Shown here in pieces: positions 14,331-26,195 of a DNA stretch of 64,000 nucleotides. Under the pieces are notes generated by a model. It saw only the letters and a program-made list of their open reading frames with translations, had not been told where the DNA came from and made no database searches. The first letter of the stretch is position 1, and every line of letters starts with the position of its first letter. Origin of the DNA: Megalopta genalis (lineage: Eukaryota > Arthropoda > Insecta > Hymenoptera > Halictidae); assembly GCF_051020955.1 (NCBI RefSeq), contig NW_027476268.1:1-64000 (forward strand), given 5' to 3'. The translations under genes were made by a program, and so were the position numbers.

Positions 14331-15456
14331 CTAAACCTTCTACATCGCATTGATTTGAAGCTAAATCATGTGTCTCGCATGGAATTGAAACTACCTCGTT
14401 TGTTCCTACAGCTTTTGAAGCTATATCACTTATATCGCAAGTATTTGAAGCTAAATCATATGTGTCGCATGGATTTGAAGCTGAACCTACTACATCGCAT
14501 TGATTTGAAGCTAAATCTTGTGTATCGCATGGATTTGAAGCTTAACTTTCTACATCGCATTGATTTGAAGCTAAAGCATGTATATAGCATGGATTTGAAG
14601 CTAACTCGTTTGTTTCGCATGCAGTTGTAGCTAAATAATGTATATCACAAGCATTTGTAGCTAAACCATTTGTTTTGCATGGATTTGAAGCTAAGCCTTC
14701 TACTTCGCATTCATTTGAAGCTAAATCATTTGTTTCGCATGGATTTGAATCTAAGCATTGTACTTCGAATTGATTTGAAGCTAAATCATGTGTTTCGTAT
14801 GGATTTGAAGCTGAACCTTCTACATCGCATTGATTTGAAGCTAAATCATGTGTCTCGCATGGAATTGAAGCTAGCTCGTTTGTTCCTACAGCTTTTGAAG
14901 CTATATCACTTATATCGCAAGTATTTGAAGCTTAATCATATGTGTCGCACGGATTTGAAGCTGAACCTACTACATCGCATTGATTTGAAGCTAAATCTTG
15001 TGTATGGCATGGATTTGAAGCGAAACCTTCTACATCGCATTGATTTGAAGCTAAATCATATGTATCGCATGGATTTGAAGTTAACTCGATTGTTTCGCAT
15101 GCAGTTGTAGCTAAATAATGTTTATCACAAGTATTTGTAGTTAAACCATTTGTTTTGCATGGATTTGAAGCCAAGCCTTCTACTTCGCACTCATTTGAAG
15201 CTAACTCATTTGTTTCGCATGGATTTGAATCTAAGCCTTGTCCTACGAATTGATTTGAATCTAAATCATGTGTGTCGTATGGATTTGAAGCTAAACCTTC
15301 TACTTCGCATTTATTTGAAGCTAAACCTTCTATATTCTATTGATTTGAAGCTAAACCATCTACCTCTTATTGATTTGAAGCTAAACCTTCTACATCGCAT
15401 TGATTTGAAGATAAATCGTGTGTTTCGCATGGATTTGAAGCTAAATCGTTAGTTTC
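14331..15456. repeat. Composite array block
   Basis: From 14331 to about 14850 the block matches the start of the 3937-bp unit (about 5260-5780). It then departs and matches 337-940, the first block of the window. It is a junction of two modules also seen elsewhere. I see no unique sequence. Confidence 0.7.
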
Positions 15457-17116
15457 GCATGCAGTTGTAGCTAAATAATGTATATCACAAGTATTCGTAG
15501 CTAAACCATTTGTTTTGCATGGATTTGAAGCTACGCCTTCTACTTCGCATTGATTTGAAGCTAAATCATGTGTTTCGCATGGAATTTAAGCAACCTCGTT
15601 TGTTCCTCCAGCTTTTCAAGCTATATCACTTATATCGCAAGTATTTGAAGCTAAATCATATGTGTCGCATGGATTTGAAGCTGAACCTTCTACATCGCAT
15701 TGATTTGAAGCTAAATCTTGTGTTTCGCATGGACTTGAAGCTAACTCGATCGTTTCGCCTGTATTCGAAGCTATATCACTTATATCGCAAGTATTTGAAG
15801 CTAAATCATGTGTTACGCTTGAATTTGAAGCTAAACCTTCTACATCGCATTGATTTGAAGCTAAATCATGTGTCTCGCATGGAATTGAAACTACCTCGTT
15901 TGTTCCTACAGCTTTTGAAGCTATATCACTTATATCGCAAGTATTTGAAGCTAAATCATATGTGTCGCATGGATTTGAAGCTGAACCTACTACATCGCAT
16001 TGATTTGAAGCTAAATCTTGTGTATCGCATGGATTTGAAGCTTAACTTTCTACATCGCATTGATTTGAAGCTAAAGCATGTATATAGCATGGATTTGAAG
16101 CTAACTCGTTTGTTTCGCATGCAGTTGTAGCTAAATAATGTATATCACAAGCATTTGTAGCTAAACCATTTGTTTTGCATGGATTTGAAGCTAAGCCTTC
16201 TACTTCGCATTCATTTGAAGCTAAATCATTTGTTTCGCATGGATTTGAATCTAAGTATTGTACTTCGAATTGATTTGAAGCTAAATCATGTGTTTCGTAT
16301 GGATTTGAAGCTGAACCTTCTACATCGCATTGATTTGAAGCTAAATCATGTGTTTTGCATGGGTTTGATGCTAACTCGTTTGTTTCCCCTGCATTTGAAG
16401 CTATATGAGTTATATCAGGAGTATCTGATGCTAAATCATTTGTTTCGCATGGATTTGAAGCTAAACCTTCTACATCGCATTTATTTGAAGCTAAATCTTG
16501 TGTATCGCATGGATTTGAAGCTAAACCTTCTACATCGTATTGATTTGAAGCTAAATCATTTGTTTCGCATGGATTTGAATCTAAGCCTTGTCCTTCGAAT
16601 TGATTTGAAGGTAAATCATGTGTTTCGAATGGATTTGAAGCTAAACCTTCTACATGGCATTGATTTGAAGCTAAATCTTGTGTATGGCATGGATTTGAAG
16701 CTAAACCTTCTACATCGCATTGATTTGAAGCTAAATCATGTGTCTCGCATGGAATTGAAGCTACCTCGTTTGTTCCTACAGCTTTTGAAGCTATATCACT
16801 TATATCGCAAGTATTTGAAGCTACATCATATGTGTCGCATGGATTTGAAGCTGAACCTACTACATTGCATTCATTTGAAGCTAAATCTTGTGTATCGCAC
16901 GGATTTGAAGCTAAACCTTCTACAACACATTGATTTGAAGCTAAAGCATGTATATAGCATGGATTTGAAGCTGAACCTACTACATCGCATTGATTTGAAG
17001 CTAAATCTTGTGTATCGCATGGATTTGAAGCTAAACCTTCTACATCGTATTGATTTGAAGCTAAGTCATTTGTTTCGCATGGATTTGAATCTAAGCCTTG
17101 TCCTTCGAATTGATTT
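15457..17116. repeat. 1.66-kb module, copy 1
   Basis: This module recurs at 18759-20418 with an offset of 3302 bases, with few substitutions. The stretch 15727 to about 16620 also matches the start of the 3937-bp unit at 5152, and both depart from it near 16629 at GTTTCGAATGG. Boundaries are placed where the monomer order diverges. Confidence 0.8.
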
Positions 17117-18758
17117 GAAGGTAAATCATGTGTTTCGTATGGATTTGAAGCTAAACCTTCTACATCGCATTGATTTGAAGCTAAACCTTCTACATTCTAT
17201 TGATTTGAAGCTAAACCTTCTACCTCTTATTGTTTTGAAGCTAAACCTTCTACATCGCATTGATTTGCAGCTAAATCATATGTTTCGCATGGATTTGAAG
17301 CTAACTCGTTCGTTTCGCCTGCAGTTGAACCTACATCACTTATATCGCAAGTATTTGAAGCTAAATCATGTGTATCGCGTGGATTTTGAAGCTAACTCGT
17401 TTGATTAGTCTGCATTTGTAGCTATATCACAGATACCCCAAGTGTTTGAAGCTAAATCATTTGTTTCGGGTGGATTTGAAGCTAAACCTTCTACATCGCA
17501 TTGATTTGCAGCTAAATCATGTGTTTTGCATGGATTTGAAGCTAACTCGTTCGTTTCGCCTGCAGTTGAATCTACATCACTTATATCGCTAGTATTTGAA
17601 GCTAAATCATGTTTATCGCGTGGATTTTGAAGCTAACTCGTTTGATTAGTCTTCATTTGAAGCTATATCACTTACACCCCAAGTGTTTGAAGCTATATCA
17701 TTTGTTTCGCATGGATTTGAAGCTAAACCTTCTTCATCGCATTGATTTGCAGCTAAATTATGTGTTTCGCATGGATTAGAAGCTAACTCGTTCGTTGCGC
17801 ATGCAGTTAAATCTAAATAACGTATATCACAAGTATTTGAAGCTAAACCATTTGATTCGCATGGATTTGAAGCTAAGCCTTCTACTTCACATTAATTGGA
17901 AGAAAAATCACGTGTTTTGCATGGATTTGAAGCTAAACCTTCTACATCGCATTGATTTGAAGCTAAATCATGTGTTTCGTATGGATTTGAAGCTAAACCT
18001 TCTACATCGCATTGACTTGAAGATAAACCTTCTACATACTATTGATTTGAAGCTAACTCGTTTGTTTCGCATGCAGTTGTAGCTAAATAATGTTTATCAC
18101 AAGTATTTGTAGTTAAACCATTTGTTTTGCATGGATTTGAAGCCAAGCCTTCTACTTCGCATTCATTTGAAGCTAAATCATTTGTTTCGCATGGATTTGA
18201 ATCTAAGCCTTGTCCTTCGAATTGATTTGAATCTAAATCATGTGTGTCGTATGGATTTGAAGCTAAACCTTCTACTTCGCATTTATTTGAAGCTAAACCT
18301 TCTATATTCTATTGATTTGAAGCTAAACCATCTACCTCTTATTGATTTGAAGCTAAGCCTTCTACTTCGCATTCATTTGAAGCTAAATCATTTGTTTCGC
18401 ATGGATTTGAATCTAAGCATTGTACTTCGAATTGATGTGAAGCTAAATCATGTGTTTCGTATGGATTTGAAGCTGAACCTTCTACATCGCATTGATTTGA
18501 AGCTAAATCATGTGTCTCGCATGGAATTGAAGCTAGCTCGTTTGTTCCTACAGCTTTTGAAGCTATATCACTTATATCGCAAGTATTTGAAGCTTAATCA
18601 TATGTGTCGCACGGATTTGAAGCTGAACTTACTACATCGCATTGATTTGAAGCTAAATCTTGTGTATGGCATGGATTTGAAGCGAAACCTTCTACATCGC
18701 ATTGATTTGAAGCTAAATCATATGTATCGCATGGATTTGAAGTTAACTCGATTGTTTC
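17117..18758. repeat. Array spacer between the 1.66-kb modules
   Basis: Ordinary 30-bp monomers fill this stretch. It includes two copies of the recurrent irregular monomer GTGGATTTTGAAGC (about 17379 and 17618), which has one extra T. From about 18122 to 18750 the sequence resembles 15150-15350 joined to 14690-15110, that is, the same modules in a new order. Confidence 0.7.
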
Positions 18759-20418
18759 GCATGCAGTTGTAGCTAAATAATGTATATCACAAGTATTCGT
18801 AGCTAAACCATTTGTTTTGCATGGATTTGAAGCTACGCCTTCTACTTCGCATTGATTTGAAGCTAAATCATGTGTTTCGCATGGAATTGAAGCAACCTCG
18901 CTTGTTCCTCCAGCTTTTCAAGCTATATCACTTATATCGCAAGTATTTGAAGCTAAATCATATGTGTCGCATGGATTTGAAGCTGAACCTTCTACATCGC
19001 ATTGATTTGAAGCTAAAACTTGTGTTTCGCATGGACTTGAAGCTAACTCGAACGTTTCGCCTGTATTCGAAGCTATATCACTTATATCGCAAGTATTTGA
19101 AGCTAAATCATGTGTTACGCTTGAATTTGAAGCTAAACCTTCTACATCGCATTGATTTGAAGCTAAATCATGTGTCTCGCATGGAATTGAAACTACCTCG
19201 TTTGTTCCTACAGCTTTTGAAGCTATATCACTTATATCGCAAGTATTTGAAGCTAAATCATATGTGTCGCATGGATTTGAAGCTGAACCTACTACATCGC
19301 ATTGATTTGAAGCTAAATCTTGTGTATCGCATGGATTTGAAGCTTAACTTTCTACATCGCATTGATTTGAAGCTAAAGCATGTATATAGCATGGATTTGA
19401 AGCTAACTCGTTTGTTTCGCATGCAGTTGTAGCTAAATAATGTATATCACAAGCATTTGTAGCTAAACCATTTGTTTTGCATGGATTTGAAGCTAAGCCT
19501 TCTACTTCGCATTCATTTGAAGCTAAATCATTTGTTTCGCATGGATTTGAATCTAAGTATTGTACTTCGAATTGATTTGAAGCTAAATCATGTGTTTCGT
19601 ATGGATTTGAAGCTGAACCTTCTACATCGCATTGATTTGAAGCTAAATCATGTGTTTTGCATGGGTTTGATGCTAACTCGTTTGTTTCCCCTGCATTTGA
19701 AGCTATATGAGTTATATCAGGAGTATCTGATGCTAAATCATTTGTTTCGCATGGATTTGAAGCTAAACCTTCTACATCGCATTTATTTGAAGCTAAATCT
19801 TGTGTATCGCATGGATTTGAAGCTAAACCTTCTACATCGTATTGATTTGAAGCTAAATCATTTGTTTCGCATGGATTTGAATCTAAGCCTTGTCCTTCGA
19901 ATTGATTTGAAGGTAAATCATGTGTTTCGAATGGATTTGAAGCTAAACCTTCTACATGGCATTGATTTGAAGCTAAATCTTGTGTATGGCATGGATTTGA
20001 AGCTAAACCTTCTACATCGCATTGATTTGAAGCTAAATCATGTGTCTCGCATGGAATTGAAGCTACCTCGTTTGTTCCTACAGCTTTTGAAGCTATATCA
20101 CTTATATCGCAAGTATTTGAAGCTACATCATATGTGTCGCATGGATTTGAAGCTGAACCTACTACATTGCATTGATTTGAAGCTAAATCTTGTGTATCGC
20201 ATGGATTTGAAGCTAAACCTTCTACAACACATTGATTTGAAGCTAAAGCATGTATATAGCATGGATTTGAAGCTGAACCTACTACATCGCATTAATTTGA
20301 AGCTAAATCTTGTGTATCGCATGGATTTGAAGCTAAACCTTCTACATCGTATTTATTTGAAGCTAAGTCATTTGTTTCGCATGGATTTGAATCTAAGCCT
20401 TGTCCTTCGAATTGATTT
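18759..20418. repeat. 1.66-kb module, copy 2
   Basis: This is the second copy of 15457-17116, offset 3302 bases. It ends where copy 1 reads GATTTGAAGGTAAATC and this copy reads GATTTGCAGCTAAATC. The plus-strand frame starting near 19481 stays open through this copy and into the following 360-bp repeat. Confidence 0.8.
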
Positions 20419-21223
20419 GCAGCTAAATCATGTGTTTCGCATGGATTTGAAGCTAACTCGTTCGTTGCGCATGCAGTTAAATCTAAATAACGTATATCAC
20501 AAGTATGTGAAGCTAAACCTTTTGATTCGCATGGATTTGAAGCTAAGCCTTCTACTTCGCATTAATTGGAAGAAAAATCACGTGTTTTGCATGGATTTGA
20601 AGCTAAACCTTCTACATCGCATTGATTTGAAGCTAAATCATGTGTTTCGTATTGATTTGAAGCTAAACCTTCTACATCGCATTGACTTGAAGCTAAACCT
20701 TCTACATACTATTGATTTGAAGCTAAACCTTCTACCTCTTATTGTCTTGAAGCTAAACCTTCTACATCGCATTGATTTGCAGCTAAATAATGTGTTTCGC
20801 ATGGATTTGAAGCTAACTCGTTCGTTGCGCATGCAGTTAAATCTAAATAACGTATATCACAAGTATGTGAAGCTAAACCTTTTGATTCGCATGGATTTGA
20901 AGCTAAGCCTTCTACTTCGCATTAATTGGAAGAAAAATCACGTGTTTTGCATGGATTTGAAGCTAAACCTTCTACATCGCATTGATTTGAAGCTAAATCA
21001 TGTGTTTCGTATTGATTTGAAGCTAAACCTTCTACATCGCATTGACTTGAAGCTAAACCTTCTACATACTATTGATTTGAAGCTAAACCTTCTACCTCTT
21101 ATTGTCTTGAAGCTAAACCTTCTACATCGCATTGATTTGCAGCTAAATAATGTGTTTCGCATGGATTTGAAACTAATTCGTTCGGTTCGCCTGCAGTTGA
21201 ATCTACATGACTTATATCGCTAG
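19481..21223 (+). other. Longest plus-strand open frame through the repeat (about 580 codons)
   Basis: The frame reads MDLKLNHVFR / IDLKLNLLHR decapeptides from an ATG at 19481. It is long because the stretch lacks the CAGTTGTAGC / ATTTGTAGC monomer pair, which puts TAG into this frame elsewhere. It is probably a by-product of the repeat composition and not a gene. Confidence 0.08.
20433..21152. repeat. 360-bp (12-monomer) tandem pair
   Basis: Twelve monomers are duplicated in tandem with an exact 360-base offset (for example GTTCGTTGCGCATGCAG near 20460 and 20820). The copies are nearly identical, and both contain the shortened run GGAAGAAAAATCACGTG. Because 360 keeps both 30-bp phase and reading frame, the open plus frame runs through both copies. 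Confidence 0.88.
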
Positions 21224-22239
21224 TATTTGAAGCTAAATCATGTGTATCGCGTGGATTTTGAAGCTAACTCGTTTGATTAGCCTTTATTTGAAGCTATATC
21301 ACTTACACCACAAGTGTTTGAAGCTATATCATTTGTTTCGCATGGATTTGAAGCTCAACCTTCTTCATCGCATTGATTTGCAGATAAATCATGTGCTTCG
21401 CATGGATTTGAAGCTAACTCGTTCAATTCGCCTGTATACGAAGCTATATCACTTATATCGCAAGTATTTGAAGCTAAATCATGTGTTTCGTATGGATTTG
21501 AAGCTGAACCTACTACATCGCATTGATTTGTAGCTAAACCATTTGTTTTGCATGGATTTGAAGGCAAGCCTTCTACTTCGCATTCATTTGAAGATAAATC
21601 ATTTGTTTCGCATGGATTTGAATCTATGCCTTGTCCTTCGAATTGATTTGATGCTAAATCATGTGTCTCGCATGGAATTGAAGCTACCTCGTTTGTTCCT
21701 ACAGCTTTTGAAGCTATATCACTTATATCGCAAGTATTTGAAGCTAAATCATATGTCTCGTATGGATTTGAAGCTGAACCTACAACATCGCATTGATTTG
21801 AAGCTAAATCATGTGTCTCGCATGGAATTGAAGCTACCTCGTTTGTTCCTACAGCTTTTGAAGCTATATCACTTATATCGCAAGTATTTAAAGCTAAATC
21901 ATATGTGTCGCATGGATTTGAAGCTGAACCTACTACATCGCATTGATTTGAAGCTAAATCTTGTGTATCGCATGGATTTGAAGCTAACTCGTTAGTTTCG
22001 CATGCAGTTGTAGCTAAATAATGTATATCACAAGTATTTGTAGCTAAACCATTTGTTTCGCATGGATTTGAAGCTACGCCTTCTACTTCGCATTGATTTG
22101 AAGCTAAAGCATTCGTTTCGCATGGATTTGAATCTAAGCATTGTACTTCGGTTTGATTTGAAGCTAAATCATGTGTTTCGTATGGATTTGAAGCTGAACC
22201 TTCTACATCGCATTGATTTGAAGCTAAATCATGTGTCTC
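21153..22239. repeat. Array block upstream of the 1978-bp pair
   Basis: These are ordinary monomers with repeated use of the pair GGAATTGAAGCTACCTCG and TTCCTACAGCTTTTGAAG. The minus frame is open from about 22557 down to 21355 (400 codons), but its first codon is TTG, not ATG. I see no unique sequence. Confidence 0.7.
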
Positions 22240-22557
22240 GCATGGAATTGAAGCTACCTCGTTTGTTCCTACAGCTTTTGAAGCTATATCACTTATATCG
22301 CAAGTATTTGAAGCTAAATCATATGTGTCGCATGGATTTGAAGCTGAACCTACTACATCGCATTGATATGAAGCTAAATCTTGTGTATGGCATGGATTTG
22401 AAGCTAAACCTTCTACATCGCATTGATTTGAAGCTAAATCATGTGTATCGCATGGATTTGAAGTTAACTCGTTTGTTTCGCATGCAGTTGTATCTAAATA
22501 ATGTATATCACAAGTATTTGTAGTTAAACCATTTGTTTTGCATGGATTTGAAGCCAA
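21355..22557 (-). other. Uninterrupted minus-strand decapeptide frame (400 codons, no ATG start)
   Basis: This is the cleanest long run of the minus-strand decapeptide: about 40 consecutive units without a frame change, such as ATNTCDIHYL, ATTACETNEL, ASNPCDTHDL, ASNQCDVEGL, ASNTCDISDI and ASKAVGTNEV. The first codon is TTG, so a eukaryotic start is missing. It would be coding only as part of a larger exon. The unit classes occur in a recurring order. Confidence 0.2.
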
Positions 22558-24217
22558 GCCTTCTACTTCGCATTCATTTGAAGCTAAATCGTTTGTTTCG
22601 CATGGATTTGAATCTATGCCTTGCCCTTCGAATTGATTTGAAGCTAAATCATGTGTTTCGTATTGATTTGAAGCTAAACCTTCTACATGGCATTGATTTG
22701 AAGATAAATCGTGTGTTTCGCATAGATTTGAAGCTAACTCGTTAGTTTCGCAAGCAGTTGTAGCTAAATAATGTATATCACAAGTGTTTGTAGCTAAACC
22801 ATTTTTTTCGCATGGATTTGAGGCTACGCCTTCTACTTCGCATTGATTTGAAGCTAAAGCATTTGTCTTGCATGGTATTGAAGCTACCTCGTTTGTTCCT
22901 CCTGCTTTTGAAGCTATATCACTTATATCGCATGGATTTGAAGCTGATCCTACTACATCGCATTGATTTGAAGCTAAATCTAGTGTATCGCATGGATTTG
23001 AAGCAAACTATCTACATCGCATTGATTTGAATCTTAATCATGTGTATCGCATGGATTTGAAGCTAATCCTTCTTCATCGCATTGATTTGCAGCTAAATCA
23101 TGTGTTTCGCATGGATTTGAAGCTAACTCGTTCGTTGCGCATGCAGTTAAATCTAAATAACGTATATCACAAGTATGTGAAGCTAAACCATTTGATTCGC
23201 ATGGATTTGAAGCTAAGCCTTCTACTTCGCATTAATTGGAAGATAAATCACGTGTTTTGCATGGATTTGAAGCAAAACCTTCTACATCGCATTGATTTGA
23301 AGCTAAATCATGTGTTTCGCATGCAGTTGAAGATAATCATGTCTTTCACAAGTATTTGAATATGAACCATTTGAATCGCATTGATTTGAACCCGAGCCTT
23401 CTACTTCGCACTGATTTGCAGCTAAATAATGTGTCTCGCATGGATTTGTAGCTAAACCTTCTACATCGCATTGATTTGCAGCTGAATCATGTGTTTCGCA
23501 TGGATTTGAAGCTAACTCGTTCGTTGCGCATGCAGTTAAATCTAAATAACGTATATCACAAGTATGTGAAGCTAAACCATTTGATTCACATGGATTTGAA
23601 GCTAAGCCTTCTACTTCGCATTAATTGGAAGAAAAATCACGTGTTTTGCGTGGATTTGAAGCTGAGCCTTCTACTTCGCATTCATCTGAAGCTAAATCAT
23701 TTGTTTCGCATGGATTTGAATCTAAGCCTTGCCCTTCGAATTGATTTGAAGCTAAATCATGTGTTTCGTATGGATTTGAAGCTAAACCTTCTACATCGCA
23801 TTGATTTGAAGCTAAACCTTCTATATTCTATTGATTTGAAGCTAAACCTTCTACCTCTTATTGATTTGAAGCTAAACCTTCTACATCGCATTGATTTGAA
23901 GATAAATCGTGAGTTTCGCATAGATTTGAAGCTAACTCGTTAGTTTCGCAAGCAGTTGTAGCTCAATAATGTATATCACAAGTATTTGTAGCTAAACCAT
24001 TTGTTTCGCATGGATTTGAAGCTACGCCTTCTACTTCGCATTGATTTGAAGCTAAATCATTTGTTTCGCATGGAATTGAAGCCTCCTCGTTTGTTCCTCC
24101 AGCTATTGAAGCTATATCACTTATATCGCAAGTATTTGAAGCTAAATCATATGTGTCGCATGGATTTGAAGCTGAACCTAATACATCGCATTGATTTGAA
24201 GCTAAATCTTGTGTATC
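22240..24217. repeat. 1978-bp tandem unit, copy 1
   Basis: The block repeats at 24218 with a constant 1978-base offset (for example 22261 and 24239). 1978 is two short of 66 monomers. Irregular monomers at about 23008-23040 and 23330 (missing bases) are shared by both copies. Confidence 0.9.
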
Positions 24218-26195
24218 GCATGGAATTGAAGCTACCTCGTTTGTTCCTACAGCTTTTGAAGCTATATCACTTATATCGCAAGTATTTGAAGCTAAATCAT
24301 ATGTGTCGCATGGATTTGAAGCTGAACCTACTACATCGCATTGATATGAAGCTAAATCTTGTGTATGGCATGGATTTGAAGCTAAACCTTCTACATCGCA
24401 TTGATTTGAAGCTAAATCATGTGTATCGCATGGATTTGAAGTTAACTCGTTTGTTTCGCATGCAGTTGTATCTAAATAATGTATATCACAAGTATTTGTA
24501 GTTAAACCATTTGTTTTGCATGGATTTGAAGCCAAGCCTTCTACTTCGCATTCATTTGAAGCTAAATCGTTTGTTTCGCATGGATTTGAATCTATGCCTT
24601 GCCCTTCGAATTGATTTGAAGCTAAATCATGTGTTTCGTATTGATTTGAAGCTAAACCTTCTACATGGCATTGATTTGAAGATAAATCGTGTGTTTCGCA
24701 TAGATTTGAAGCTAACTCGTTAGTTTCGCAAGCAGTTGTAGCTAAATAATGTATATCACAAGTGTTTGTAGCTAAACCATTTTTTTCGCATGGATTTGAG
24801 GCTACGCCTTCTACTTCGCATTGATTTGAAGCTAAAGCATTTGTCTTGCATGGTATTGAAGCTACCTCGTTTGTTCCTCCTGCTTTTGAAGCTATATCAC
24901 TTATATCGCATGGATTTGAAGCTGATCCTACTACATCGCATTGATTTGAAGCTAAATCTAGTGTATCGCATGGATTTGAAGCAAACTATCTACATCGCAT
25001 TGATTTGAATCTTAATCATGTGTATCGCATGGATTTGAAGCTAATCCTTCTTCATCGCATTGATTTGCAGCTAAATCATGTGTTTCGCATGGATTTGAAG
25101 CTAACTCGTTCGTTGCGCATGCAGTTAAATCTAAATAACGTATATCACAAGTATGTGAAGCTAAACCATTTGATTCGCATGGATTTGAAGCTAAGCCTTC
25201 TACTTCGCATTAATTGGAAGATAAATCACGTGTTTTGCATGGATTTGAAGCAAAACCTTCTACATCGCATTGATTTGAAGCTAAATCATGTGTTTCGCAT
25301 GCAGTTGAAGATAATCATGTCTTTCACAAGTATTTGAATATGAACCATTTGAATCGCATTGATTTGAACCCGAGCCTTCTACTTCGCACTGATTTGCAGC
25401 TAAATAATGTGTCTCGCATGGATTTGTAGCTAAACCTTCTACATCGCATTGATTTGCAGCTGAATCATGTGTTTCGCATGGATTTGAAGCTAACTCGTTC
25501 GTTGCGCATGCAGTTAAATCTAAATAACGTATATCACAAGTATGTGAAGCTAAACCATTTGATTCACATGGATTTGAAGCTAAGCCTTCTACTTCGCATT
25601 AATTGGAAGAAAAATCACGTGTTTTGCGTGGATTTGAAGCTGAGCCTTCTACTTCGCATTCATCTGAAGCTAAATCATTTGTTTCGCATGGATTTGAATC
25701 TAAGCCTTGCCCTTCGAATTGATTTGAAGCTAAATCATGTGTTTCGTATGGATTTGAAGCTAAACCTTCTACATCGCATTGATTTGAAGCTAAACCTTCT
25801 ATATTCTATTGATTTGAAGCTAAACCTTCTACCTCTTATTGATTTGAAGCTAAACCTTCTACATCGCATTGATTTGAAGATAAATCGTGAGTTTCGCATA
25901 GATTTGAAGCTAACTCGTTAGTTTCGCAAGCAGTTGTAGCTCAATAATGTATATCACAAGTATTTGTAGCTAAACCATTTGTTTCGCATGGATTTGAAGC
26001 TACGCCTTCTACTTCGCATTGATTTGAAGCTAAATCATTTGTTTCGCATGGAATTGAAGCCTCCTCGTTTGTTCCTCCAGCTATTGAAGCTATATCACTT
26101 ATATCGCAAGTATTTGAAGCTAAATCATATGTGTCGCATGGATTTGAAGCTGAACCTAATACATCGCATTGATTTGAAGCTAAATCTTGTGTATC
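24218..26195. repeat. 1978-bp tandem unit, copy 2
   Basis: This copy is essentially identical to 22240-24217 by eye. It ends near 26195, where the next monomer reads GGATTTGAAGCAAAACC instead of GGAATTGAAGCTACC. The near identity again implies recent duplication or assembly duplication. Confidence 0.9.
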
